Source: a bacterium
Lineage (GTDB): Bacteria; Bdellovibrionota_C; UBA2361; RFPC01
NCBI GenBank assembly: GCA_030431715.1
Contig: JAUIIO010000018.1
Location: 1-64,000, forward strand
Reading direction: 5' to 3'
Length of the DNA stretch: 64,000 nt
The notes under the pieces are model-generated. The model was not told the DNA's origin. It saw only the letters and a list, made by a program, of their open reading frames with translations, and did no database searches. The first letter of the stretch is position 1, and each line of letters opens with the position of its first letter. Shown here piece by piece: positions 33,157-40,471 of the stretch. A program made the translations under genes and the position numbers.

Positions 33157-33615
33157 TTACTCTTCTTTTCTGGGAATTACCATTACGGGACATGGAGAGT
33201 ATCTGATAACTTTCTGAACGACACTTCCAAGTAGGAGATTTCCGATGGCGCCGCGACCGTGTGAAGAGATAATAATTAGGTCACAGCTATTTTTTTTCGC
33301 AAAGTCGGTAATAACCTGATCTACAGGTTGCGACGCGAGCTCGACATGGGTCTCGACATCAACGTCTTTAAAATGCTCCTGTACATAAGCCCCAAGCTTT
33401 TCCTTTGCTTTGTCAGCAAGGTCATGCCTGTATCTGGTGATTGCTTCAGGGTTCGCAATATCTTGCATGAATACGGGGGGTACATCCCAATCATTTACCA
33501 CGGCAAGGAGTGAAACCTTGCAGTTCTTAGCTTTTGCTTCCTTTGCTGCTATACTAAAAGCAGAAACGGAATCGTCACTAAAGTCTGTTGTTACAAGAAT
33601 GTGCTTAAAATCCAT
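33157..33615 (-). CDS. universal stress protein (UspA family)
   Basis: A 152-residue single-domain universal stress protein. It opens with KHILVTTDFSDDSVSAFSIA and closes with the nucleotide-loop motif SSHGRGAIGNLLLGSVVQKVIRYSPCPVMVIP, close to the ATP-binding G-2x-G-9x-G-S pattern although the first Gly is Ser. CAGGA lies nine bases before the ATG. A perfect palindrome upstream (33641-33661) may be its operator. The role is general stress survival; the exact signal is unknown. Confidence 0.93.
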   Translation of the reverse strand: MDFKHILVTTDFSDDSVSAFSIAAKEAKAKNCKVSLLAVVNDWDVPPVFMQDIANPEAITRYRHDLADKAKEKLGAYVQEHFKDVDVETHVELASQPVDQVITDFAKKNSCDLIIISSHGRGAIGNLLLGSVVQKVIRYSPCPVMVIPRKEE

Positions 33616-33640
33616 GTGATGTCCTGTGAAGCAATGGTGA

Positions 33641-33661
33641 GGCTATAGTGTATCTATAGCC
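33641..33661. promoter_or_regulatory. palindrome upstream of uspA-family gene
   Basis: GGCTATAG (33641-33648), loop TGTAT, CTATAGCC (33654-33661): a perfect 8-base inverted repeat about 26 bases upstream of the leftward UspA start. Its spacing fits an operator or a leader hairpin. Confidence 0.45.
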
Positions 33662-33736
33662 ATTCAAATGCTGAATTACAAGGAAGATTCTCCGAAGAGA
33701 GTCCGGTACCAGAATGGATATTTCACCCACAAGGGG

Positions 33737-34147
33737 TCAGGGCAGGGACCTTACGTAAGACGCCATTTCCAGAAGCTCGTCTGATTTAAGTTGGCCGTGG
33801 TACTGGAGCTTTGCAAACTCATTTGTGCAGTCAAGCTCATCAGCTGAAGCTCCTGCTTCCAAAAGGCTGATAAGGTTTGGAGCTGGTACCCCTTCCTCTT
33901 CTGAGTCCGGTCCGTTCCCGCGCGCGTTATCTCCGTGACATCCGGCACAGTAGTAATCATATAAAATTTTTCCGTGTCTAATTGATGTACTATGAGCAGG
34001 TCTTCTAAGGCTTGCTCGTGCCTCATTGGGGAAATTGGAAGAACTCGATGCATTTTCTTTACTGCTGCAACACGTAAAGAAGATGCACACAAATAGTAAG
34101 GTCAGAGCTGTAAGGAGTGAGGGATATTGGCGGCGTCGGTGAGTCAT
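33737..34147 (-). CDS. c-type cytochrome lipoprotein
   Basis: A 136-residue exported monoheme cytochrome. The N-terminus (MTHRRRQYPSLLTALTLLFVCIFFTCCSSK) is a lipoprotein signal with lipidated Cys at 26 or 27, followed by a Ser/Asn-rich linker. The heme site is YYCAGCHGDNARGNGPD (Cys67, Cys70, His71). The distal ligand is probably the Met in DELLEMASYVRSLP, in line with class I cytochromes, which end in a similar helix. It is an electron carrier attached to the inner or outer membrane. No oxidase or reductase gene is adjacent, so its partner is unknown. Confidence 0.88.
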   Translation of the reverse strand: MTHRRRQYPSLLTALTLLFVCIFFTCCSSKENASSSSNFPNEARASLRRPAHSTSIRHGKILYDYYCAGCHGDNARGNGPDSEEEGVPAPNLISLLEAGASADELDCTNEFAKLQYHGQLKSDELLEMASYVRSLP

Positions 34148-34190
34148 AGTGAGTAAGTATCCGACGAATTAAAGTCTTACTCAAGCGTAG

Positions 34191-34219
34191 ACTGTAGAGG
34201 GGCGGCGCCCCTCTACAGT
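34191..34219. repeat. 12-base-pair perfect hairpin between two leftward genes
   Basis: ACTGTAGAGGGG (34191-34202) and CCCCTCTACAGT (34208-34219) flank CGGCG. It lies between the 3' end of the secreted unknown protein (34233) and the start of the cytochrome gene (34147). There is no T-tract on the leftward strand, so it may be a weak terminator, a processing site or a repeat. Confidence 0.6.
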
Positions 34220-34232
34220 AAAAGCAGGCCTA

Positions 34233-35087
34233 TTAGTCGATACGACTACATGGGCTGTTGATCTGGTAGCATGTGCTGCCGATCTGGAGGAGGAAGTTGT
34301 TTGGAAGCGATCTGCATCCAACATTAAAACGGTAGTGGTGTCGCGCTCCCTGACCATCAGGGTTTGCAAGACCGGTATACGTCATACGGTCAAGTACTTG
34401 GCCGTTTGAGGTGATCGCCTTACCACTTCTAGCTCCGTTGTGCGTAATAAATACTGGATTATGTGGCGAGTGATCAGAAAGCTTGTAAACGTTTCCAACA
34501 GTTGCTCCATCACGAGGATTTACAACACGACCACAGCTATTTTGTCTCTCTTCACCACCCTGTCCGCAAGAACGAGCATTGATGAGAGTTTTTAAGTTAT
34601 CTGCAAGCGTTTCAACATAAGCCTCGCCGAGGAAGCTCTGAGCTCTGTTTGCCGCACGACGGAGTTTTTTAAGGCGGCTCTCGCGCTTGTCCTGATACTT
34701 AAGATTACAAGCACTCTCTGTTAGTTCATTTACGACTTCATCAGTTGTCATTGAACCTTCTTCGTCACACGTTGGAATCTCAACGCTCTCTAGCTCGCAA
34801 TTTGCTTTTGTGAGTGCGGTGATTGTGGATCGACTCTGATTAAAGAGCGCTTTAGATATGAGGCCCTTAGTCTTTTTGAGTTTCTTGATACCGGTGTTAA
34901 AGCAGCGGCGTCTTTTCTTTTTACCTGTACGAGAACAGCATGAGGCGTAAGCGTTATCCACTATCTGCTCAACGCTTGCTGAAGTGCCTTCAGTACACTC
35001 ATTAGTCTGGGCTGAGGCGCCGTTTGATATCAGGCAGATTCCAGCCATTAGTATAAAACCCTTAAATAAATAGTTCAGTGTTTTCAT
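34233..35087 (-). CDS. secreted protein of unknown function
   Basis: A 284-residue exported protein with a clear signal peptide (MKTLNYLFKGFILMAGICLISNGASAQT). The mature N-terminal half is helical and basic with several Cys (AYASCCSRTGKKKRRRCFN), the C-terminal ~100 residues are beta-rich (VVNPRDGATVGNVYKLSDHSPHNPVFI, HHYRFNVGCRSLPNNFLLQIGSTCYQINSPC), probably disulfide-bonded. I do not recognise it. The arrangement, a basic helical region with a Cys-rich part, recalls the MopE-like protein at 29923, but I see no direct sequence match. A long empty region (35088-35438) lies upstream. Confidence 0.75.
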   Translation of the reverse strand: MKTLNYLFKGFILMAGICLISNGASAQTNECTEGTSASVEQIVDNAYASCCSRTGKKKRRRCFNTGIKKLKKTKGLISKALFNQSRSTITALTKANCELESVEIPTCDEEGSMTTDEVVNELTESACNLKYQDKRESRLKKLRRAANRAQSFLGEAYVETLADNLKTLINARSCGQGGEERQNSCGRVVNPRDGATVGNVYKLSDHSPHNPVFITHNGARSGKAITSNGQVLDRMTYTGLANPDGQGARHHYRFNVGCRSLPNNFLLQIGSTCYQINSPCSRID

Positions 35088-35438
35088 TATGTTAACCCTT
35101 TAATGCGCATGTTGAGTAAAAAATTCATACTCAGATCAGAATAATCAAACCGTATTGAGTGCACAACCCTGATACGGCAAAAAAGAATGAATGTGATTCC
35201 GATTTTTGATGCTTTTTACTGTATTATGGGGGATTTCCTTATCTCTGAAACAATTTTAGAGGCGATTTAGGCTCGATATCATGTATCATCTAGAAATTGA
35301 ACATTGATTAGCTTAGAGATAACAGTAGCTTATCAAATTGCCCTAGAAAAACGAGTATTTTAGTGGATTAAGCCGGCAAGAATATTATTATGTTGTTCTA
35401 AAATTGAGTGCACCAAGTATGAATTAGGTAGTTACGTT
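35088..35438. other. AT-rich divergent intergenic region
   Basis: These 351 bases separate the leftward secreted protein from the rightward OmpA-like gene. I see no gene, no strong hairpin and no repeat; the region is AT-rich and presumably carries both promoters and leaders. Confidence 0.5.
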
Positions 35439-36497
35439 ATGAAAAAGATCCTCACAATTGCTGTAATACTCCTCCTCGTAGTCCTCGGGCTTGCCTGGGT
35501 GAATAACTCAAAGCGCAATATGGCTGGTAAAATCCAAAGACTTACAGCTGATGCGTCGCGCTCAATCGGTAATGCTGCGCAAGATATCAAAGAAGGCGCT
35601 ACTGAACTCACCAAAAAAGCTGCAAATGAAGTTGCTGAGATGACTGAAACAAGAGTCGATGAGCAAGCAGTCCAACTCTCTGAAGAGCAGCAGGTCGTTG
35701 TCGAGAAGCGACTGGAAGAAGAGAGTGAAAAAGTTGAACAGGCTCTTAATGAGAGTGAGCAAGAGGTAGAGCTAGCAAAAAGTGAGCTGGATGAAAGCAG
35801 TAAGAAGGCAAGAGCTAACATTGATCAACTTCTTACTGAAAGAGAGCGCGAGCAGTTAGAGAAAGAGAAGAAGCTACGTGCCAGTGCCTCGCCTGAGCAA
35901 GTTGTCATCTCTAAGGTTGGAGATGAAGAGATTACACTTGTTCCGATTGGGAAATCAGTCAGCGCTGAAAGCCCAAATACGCCGCTTGATTCAACCACTA
36001 AATCTGAAATGGCTGCTAAGAGTGTTGAGAAGTCTCAAGGAGCGGCAGACCGCTCAGTAGCCACACTTTCCCCGTCTCAAAAAGTGGTAGTGACCGAGTC
36101 GTCAACAAATTCAAAGATGATGGACGAGGGGACACGCAGTAGTTGGCTGGCACTAAAACGTCCTGATAAAGTTGTTATTAATTATGCACAGGGTGCGACA
36201 GGAATCTCTCCAGCAGCCAAGCAAGGACTTAAAGATTTAGTTGCAGCAGCTAGAGCCAATCCGCTACGCACCATCCGAATTATTGGACACTCTGATAATT
36301 CAGGATCGATTCTTGAGCAGCGACGTGCCAGCTTTCTCCGCACGGAGGAAGTGGTAGCATATCTCAAAACGCAAGGAGTTGATCCTGCAAGCATTCACTA
36401 CGATCATATGGGTTATAAGATGCCACTTATGGTATCTGGAGCTGCTCACGCTCAGGCAAAAAATCGCCGGGTAGAGCTCTATCTCCGTAGCAATTAG
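35439..36497 (+). CDS. membrane-anchored coiled-coil protein with C-terminal OmpA-like domain
   Basis: A 352-residue protein. Residues 4-23 (ILTIAVILLLVVLGLAWVNN) form a membrane anchor, residues ~30-150 a long Glu/Lys coiled coil, and the C-terminal ~110 residues an OmpA-type peptidoglycan-binding domain: VINYAQGATGISPAAKQGL, RTIRIIGHSDNSGSILEQ, RRASFLRTEEVVAYLKTQGV, IHYDHMGYKMPL and AKNRRVELYL. It probably links inner membrane and cell wall. The consensus Asp of the diaminopimelate-binding pocket is present in GHSDNSG, and the Arg in NRRVEL. It stands alone with a long upstream region. Confidence 0.88.
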   Translation: MKKILTIAVILLLVVLGLAWVNNSKRNMAGKIQRLTADASRSIGNAAQDIKEGATELTKKAANEVAEMTETRVDEQAVQLSEEQQVVVEKRLEEESEKVEQALNESEQEVELAKSELDESSKKARANIDQLLTEREREQLEKEKKLRASASPEQVVISKVGDEEITLVPIGKSVSAESPNTPLDSTTKSEMAAKSVEKSQGAADRSVATLSPSQKVVVTESSTNSKMMDEGTRSSWLALKRPDKVVINYAQGATGISPAAKQGLKDLVAAARANPLRTIRIIGHSDNSGSILEQRRASFLRTEEVVAYLKTQGVDPASIHYDHMGYKMPLMVSGAAHAQAKNRRVELYLRSN

Positions 36498-36647
36498 CTG
36501 TTCCCTGAAAAAAGGTAGCCTCCGGCAAAATTGCTTACTTCTAAGCTTTGTTGCGCTCTTCACGGCTGATCTCTATCATAGTACCGTTGAGGAACCGCGG
36601 TGTATTGTGGTTCTTAACACATGACACTTGAATGAAGAGAGGTTGCT

Positions 36648-37094
36648 ATGAGCAAAAAAGAAAAAACAGTAGAAGCATTAAAATCAGTACTCGCAGATAG
36701 CTACAGTCTATACTTAAAGACCCAGAACTATCACTGGAATGTGAAAGGGCATATGTTTCATTCATTGCATGAGATGTTTGAAGAACAGTATACCGAACTG
36801 GCTGCGGCTATAGATGAAATAGCTGAGAGAATCCGTAGTCTTGGAAGCGTTGCTCCCGGCACGTTTGAGGAGTACCAGAAGCTTACGTCGATAAAGTCTG
36901 CGCAGTATTCACTTTCGGCTGAGGACATGGTTTCAGATCTTCTAAGTGATCACGAGCGTATGGTAGCGACGTTAACGGTTGCTATGAAGGCTGCTGAATC
37001 AGAAGAAGATGAGGTTACGGTTGATATGGCCGTTGAGCGTTGTGCTGCGCATGAGAAAAATGCATGGATGCTTAGAAGCGTTCTTGAAAGATAG
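36648..37094 (+). CDS. dps: Dps-family ferritin-like DNA-protection protein
   Basis: A 148-residue mini-ferritin that oxidises and stores iron, protecting DNA from peroxide. The dinuclear ferroxidase ligands are in NYHWNVKGHMFHSLHEMFEEQYTELAAAIDEIAERIR (His, His, Asp/Glu across the subunit interface), the typical Dps signature. GAGAGG lies seven bases before the ATG. The N-terminal extension is short, so DNA binding may be weak. Its stop directly abuts the stop of the receiver-like gene on the other strand. Peroxide regulation is likely from the family but no operator is visible. Confidence 0.95.
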   Translation: MSKKEKTVEALKSVLADSYSLYLKTQNYHWNVKGHMFHSLHEMFEEQYTELAAAIDEIAERIRSLGSVAPGTFEEYQKLTSIKSAQYSLSAEDMVSDLLSDHERMVATLTVAMKAAESEEDEVTVDMAVERCAAHEKNAWMLRSVLER

Positions 37095-37460
37095 TCAGGA
37101 ACTGAGGGCGCTCTTGATGAGATCTAGAGTAGCCCCATCATAGAGAGAGCTCTTCCCAAATCCGGGAAGAGCTCCTAACTTCACCGCCTGTTTCTGGGCA
37201 TCTTCATAATTTGATACCAGCATAATCGGTGGGATGTTTTCGCTTTCACGTAGTCTGGCAATCACTTCGAGTCCACTAGCTCGGTCCCTATCGAAGATCC
37301 TATTGATGAGTATAAGCTCTGGCTGGTGCTCTTCTAGGGCTTGATCAATGTCTTTTTCAAAGTCGATACCAATAATTTCAGCCCCGGCCTTTTGAACAAG
37401 GAGTCGTAAGCTCATATGATCGGGGACGCATTGGCCAACACTTAAGACTTTCTTGGACAT
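37095..37460 (-). CDS. receiver-like protein without phosphoacceptor Asp
   Basis: A 121-residue single-domain CheY-like fold: VLSVGQCVPDH, then ELILINRIFDRDRASGLEVIARLRESENIPPIMLVSNYEDAQ, and ALPGFGKSSLYDGATLDLIKSAL. The residue at the phosphorylation site is Asn53 (LILINRI) instead of Asp, and the usual acidic pair after strand 1 is reduced to a single Asp. The Lys is kept (GFGKSS). It should not take part in ordinary phosphotransfer; it may sense another ligand or act as a decoy. Single gene tail-to-tail with dps, 30 bases upstream of the lipoprotein gene's 3' end. Confidence 0.8.
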   Translation of the reverse strand: MSKKVLSVGQCVPDHMSLRLLVQKAGAEIIGIDFEKDIDQALEEHQPELILINRIFDRDRASGLEVIARLRESENIPPIMLVSNYEDAQKQAVKLGALPGFGKSSLYDGATLDLIKSALSS

Positions 37461-37490
37461 ATGGGACGCTCTCCCGCAACGGTGCTTAGG

Positions 37491-38030
37491 TTAATCGATA
37501 ACCTCGATGTATGCGGTGTCTTCTTCTTGGAACTGGGGATCCTCGGGGTCGAACTCACTCCCGTTTGCGATATTGGGGTCGTCTACGTCGATATCAACTT
37601 CGACTGAACCGTTTTTGACAACTTCATTTCCTTTGAGTTCAAACTCTAGTTTTCCGTTCCCATCACGATCGAAGTCATCTTCAGTAAAAAAGAAGACGAG
37701 AAACCTATCGTCATCATTATTGATGACACTAATATCTGGCCCAATATCGTTTCTATCATCATCAACGGTAAGAATTGATGTGTCGGGTACGTAGGTAAGG
37801 CCCTCTGGAAACTTCACCTTAACAATTATCCCATCCTCATTTACGCTTGAGATATCGATGGTCACTTTAGTGCGGTCTCCGATGTCGATCGAATCAGGGC
37901 GTGTACTGATCGAGGCATTCCCGGCTCCTGAAAAACCTCCACCACCACCGCCGCCACCACAGCCTGTGAGTAAGGCAAATGAGAGGACGAGAATTGCGAA
38001 TGCTTGGATGAATTGAAGTCTGTTTTTCAT
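37491..38030 (-). CDS. acidic lipoprotein with poly-Gly linker
   Basis: A 179-residue lipoprotein. The signal MKNRLQFIQAFAILVLSFALLTGC ends at the lipidated Cys24, followed by eight Gly residues. The mature part is beta-rich and very acidic (ITVDDDRNDIGPDISVINNDDDRF), similar in pattern to cohesin- or DUF11-like sandwiches (ASISTRPDSIDIGDRTKVTIDISSVN, VKVKFPEGLTYVPDTS). DFDRDGNGKLEFEL resembles an EF-hand-like calcium loop. Function unknown; surface or periplasmic location is expected. It is followed by the receiver-like gene on the same strand. Confidence 0.85.
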   Translation of the reverse strand: MKNRLQFIQAFAILVLSFALLTGCGGGGGGGGFSGAGNASISTRPDSIDIGDRTKVTIDISSVNEDGIIVKVKFPEGLTYVPDTSILTVDDDRNDIGPDISVINNDDDRFLVFFFTEDDFDRDGNGKLEFELKGNEVVKNGSVEVDIDVDDPNIANGSEFDPEDPQFQEEDTAYIEVID

Positions 38031-38122
38031 AATTTTTCCGAGTAACTATCTTATCTCAAGAAACTATCTTATAGTGCTTGTGCCCAGCAAGAGGGGAATT
38101 GCCCCTTCCTTTGAGATTACAC

Positions 38123-38515
38123 ATGTGCATGCGAACTTTATGTCTGATATCAGGCTTATCTCTCTCTTTGTCGATTCCAGCGGCTGTGCTTGCAGAATCA
38201 GAAGTTCTCTACTCCAATGAGCAGGTGAGTGAGCTGGGAGACGCCTATACAAGTGCGGTAGATCTCCATTCGCGGCTCGCGTGTGAGGTTTATAAGATTG
38301 ACGAAGTGGTTGATACCTTATCTCTTAAAATAGCGAGGGTGAGACGTATCTTAAGAAAGAGTGGCCACTTTAACGGTAAGATGAGGAGTAGGGTAAGAGC
38401 ACTTGAGCGAGATGCGTTCCTGATGAAAAGCCTCAGAATTCAGAGTAGGGCACCGCTTGTTGGGGGCGAGTGCCCCTATAAGCCTCCTGCAGAACTGTTC
38501 TATCTCCCTGAATAA
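38123..38515 (+). CDS. small exported protein of unknown function
   Basis: A 130-residue protein with signal peptide MCMRTLCLISGLSLSLSIPAAVLAES. The mature part is helical (LGDAYTSAVDLHSRLACEVYKIDEVVDTLSLKIARVRRILRKSG) with two Cys, and ends GGECPYKPPAELFYLPE. I recognise no family. The open frame extends to 38078, but the signal peptide supports 38123 (or the Met two codons later). No strong ribosome-binding site is present. Confidence 0.65.
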   Translation: MCMRTLCLISGLSLSLSIPAAVLAESEVLYSNEQVSELGDAYTSAVDLHSRLACEVYKIDEVVDTLSLKIARVRRILRKSGHFNGKMRSRVRALERDAFLMKSLRIQSRAPLVGGECPYKPPAELFYLPE

Positions 38516-38575
38516 AAAGAGCCTTTTTTTCAAATTCTCTTTTAACATTTTGTGTTTTCATACGTCTAATGATGT

Positions 38576-38800
38576 ATGGAAGATAATACAAAAAAAGAGC
38601 TAAAAGACGCTGATACTTGTACTGCGATCGGCGCTGGTATTGGAGCTGCAGGAACTGGAGCTGCAATCATAACTGGTGCCACCTGTCCCGTGTGCTGGAT
38701 TGCAGCGCCGGCGCTGATTGGAATTGGTCTCGCAAAGAGGCTAAAACTCAAGAAAAACGCCGCGTGTTGCTCATCTCCAGTTAAAGAGAAGAAGAACTAG
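38576..38800 (+). CDS. small Gly/Ala-rich membrane protein
   Basis: A 74-residue protein, MEDNTKKELKDADTCTAIGA onward. The central part (GAGIGAAGTGAAIITGATCPVCWIAAPALIGIGLAK) is a hydrophobic Gly/Ala stretch long enough for one or two membrane passes, with a CPVC motif in the middle, and the tail is basic with a Cys pair (LKLKKNAACCSSPVKEKK). The CxxC suggests redox or metal binding near the membrane. No ribosome-binding site is evident. I cannot assign a function; a bacteriocin-like peptide is an alternative reading of a Gly/Ala-rich hydrophobic small protein. Confidence 0.6.
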   Translation: MEDNTKKELKDADTCTAIGAGIGAAGTGAAIITGATCPVCWIAAPALIGIGLAKRLKLKKNAACCSSPVKEKKN

Positions 38801-38971
38801 AAGCGATCTCATAAGTTCCCAATTTCTTACCAAAAGACCGTCTTCTTCGTGTGACCAGAGTGAGCCATTTGGTATTTATAGTCTGCACCTATTGTGATGA
38901 GAGTCTCTACTTGTGCGAAGTGAGGGGTTCTCTTAGATTGTCGAAATAAATCGTCAATTATAAGGAGAGCT

Positions 38972-39382
38972 ATGCGCTTACTATATCTGCTATTAACTAT
39001 TCTACTGCTAATCCCTTTTCATTCAGCCTACAGCGCTGACACGGATTCGGGTCTTGTCATTAAAGAAATTAAAGAAGGAACAGGAGCTGAAGCTACTCCG
39101 GGTCAGGTTGTCTCTGTTCATTATACGGGATGGCTAGATGATAACGGAAAGAAAGGGAAGAAATTTGATAGCTCAGTGGATCGTGGAATGCCCTTTAAGT
39201 TTCCACTTGGAGCTGGCCGTGTAATCAAAGGTTGGGACAAGGGCGTTGCCGGAATGAAGGTCGGTGGGAAGAGGACTCTGATAATCCCATCTGAACTTGG
39301 TTACGGCGCTCGTGGCGCTGGTGCTGCTATTCCACCGAATGCGACGCTCATCTTCGATGTTGAGTTACTTGGTGTTGGCTAG
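38972..39382 (+). CDS. periplasmic FKBP-type peptidyl-prolyl isomerase
   Basis: A 136-residue exported FKBP. The signal peptide is [23 protein letters not shown] and the rest a complete FKBP fold: [82 protein letters not shown]. The active-site residues (Tyr in HYTG, Phe/Asp in KFDSS, Val-Ile-x-x-Trp in RVIKGW, Tyr in LGYG) are all present. AAGGAG sits seven bases before the ATG. It helps folding of exported proteins. Ends 3 bases before the convergent cNMP gene. Confidence 0.95.
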   Translation: MRLLYLLLTILLLIPFHSAYSADTDSGLVIKEIKEGTGAEATPGQVVSVHYTGWLDDNGKKGKKFDSSVDRGMPFKFPLGAGRVIKGWDKGVAGMKVGGKRTLIIPSELGYGARGAGAAIPPNATLIFDVELLGVG

Positions 39383-39385
39383 GAG

Positions 39386-40471
39386 TTAACGCTTTTTACT
39401 ATTTAGGAGAGAGGCGAGGACCGGCAGTTCGGCAATCTTTTGCAGAGTTTTTGTAAGTTGCGGATTGCTGGTCAGCCTCTTGAATTTTTTAAAGTCCTCA
39501 TAAAGTAAGACAAGATCTTCGCCTGCCGCTTCAATCTTCTTTTTAAGAGTCGCGTTTCTTTGTGGTGTATCATGTTGTGCGTAAAGCAGATTCAGGTTCC
39601 TTAAATTCTTCTCAAGTCGCTTTGCAAGTGTTCTTGCTATCTGAATAAACATGTACGGATGAGAGTTGTGGAAGGTTTTAATATCGTCTTTTCTGATGAC
39701 ATATAAGGTAGATTCCTGCTCTGCAACGAGACCGGCTGTGCGCTTGCCTTTAAGGAAGAGTGAGATCTCTCCGAAGGCTTCTCCTTGAGTTTTAATGGAG
39801 TTTACATAATTTCCCCCCGACACTACTCCAATTGAGCCTTGTAGAAGGATATACATGCAGTCCGCAATATCGTTCTTCTTACAGATTACCTCATCTTTTG
39901 CGTATCTGTGTAGATATTTTTCAGCGTCTTTACTAGCGACGCTTACGTTTGCAAAGATCTGTTCGCGATCAAATATTTCGCCCATGAGGTAAAGTGTTGA
40001 TTTTCTCTTATTGAGTGCGAAGCGCTCATATTCACTCACCCCGGTGTTTACCCAGAGTTGGTGTATCATTTCAATAATCTTTACAAATGTCCGTGAGCGC
40101 TCCTCAAATGTTGCCCACTCTCTAGGCATATGGGAGCGTTTAATTTGAAGTTGGTGATTTGTAGCGTCTATAAGGTGCGCTAAGAATCGATTGGTGCTGT
40201 AACCAAATTCGTGCTTTTCAGCGAGTTCAAGAACCGTATCGAAGGTGACAAGCGAAATGTCAGCGTCCTGTTCTGCGGTGAGATTAAAGATGCGTGGTGG
40301 GATGTTGCCTTCTATTTCAAGGAAAAGTTCTACCGTGCCAACCAGTAAGTTTGGGAGATTTATCGTTTGCTCTTCAAGGTATGGTGTGCTGATAGTTACG
40401 GCACTATCTTTTACGAGATAGGCTTCCTGAGAGACGTCGCCAATGCGGTAGATGGTTTTACGCTCTGACAT
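39386..40471 (-). CDS. cyclic-nucleotide-binding-domain protein (two cNMP-like domains)
   Basis: A 361-residue soluble protein starting MSERKTIYRIGDVSQEAYLV, with AGGAG seven bases upstream. A degenerate cNMP-like domain at the N-terminus is followed, near residues 200-300, by one with a near-canonical binding cassette: YAKDEVICKKNDIADCMYILLQGSIGVVSGG and AFGEISLFLKGKRTAGLVAE (FGE and Arg for the cyclic phosphate). The C-terminus is helical. There is no DNA-binding helix-turn-helix. It overlaps the 3' end of the ABC exporter gene by 14 bases, so the two are probably co-translated, suggesting cAMP or cGMP control linked to the exporter. Confidence 0.85.
   Translation of the reverse strand: MSERKTIYRIGDVSQEAYLVKDSAVTISTPYLEEQTINLPNLLVGTVELFLEIEGNIPPRIFNLTAEQDADISLVTFDTVLELAEKHEFGYSTNRFLAHLIDATNHQLQIKRSHMPREWATFEERSRTFVKIIEMIHQLWVNTGVSEYERFALNKRKSTLYLMGEIFDREQIFANVSVASKDAEKYLHRYAKDEVICKKNDIADCMYILLQGSIGVVSGGNYVNSIKTQGEAFGEISLFLKGKRTAGLVAEQESTLYVIRKDDIKTFHNSHPYMFIQIARTLAKRLEKNLRNLNLLYAQHDTPQRNATLKKKIEAAGEDLVLLYEDFKKFKRLTSNPQLTKTLQKIAELPVLASLLNSKKR

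Noticed and set aside
34191..34219. Perfect hairpin near the cytochrome gene as a terminator
   Set aside because: No T-run follows on either strand, so I list it only as a hairpin.
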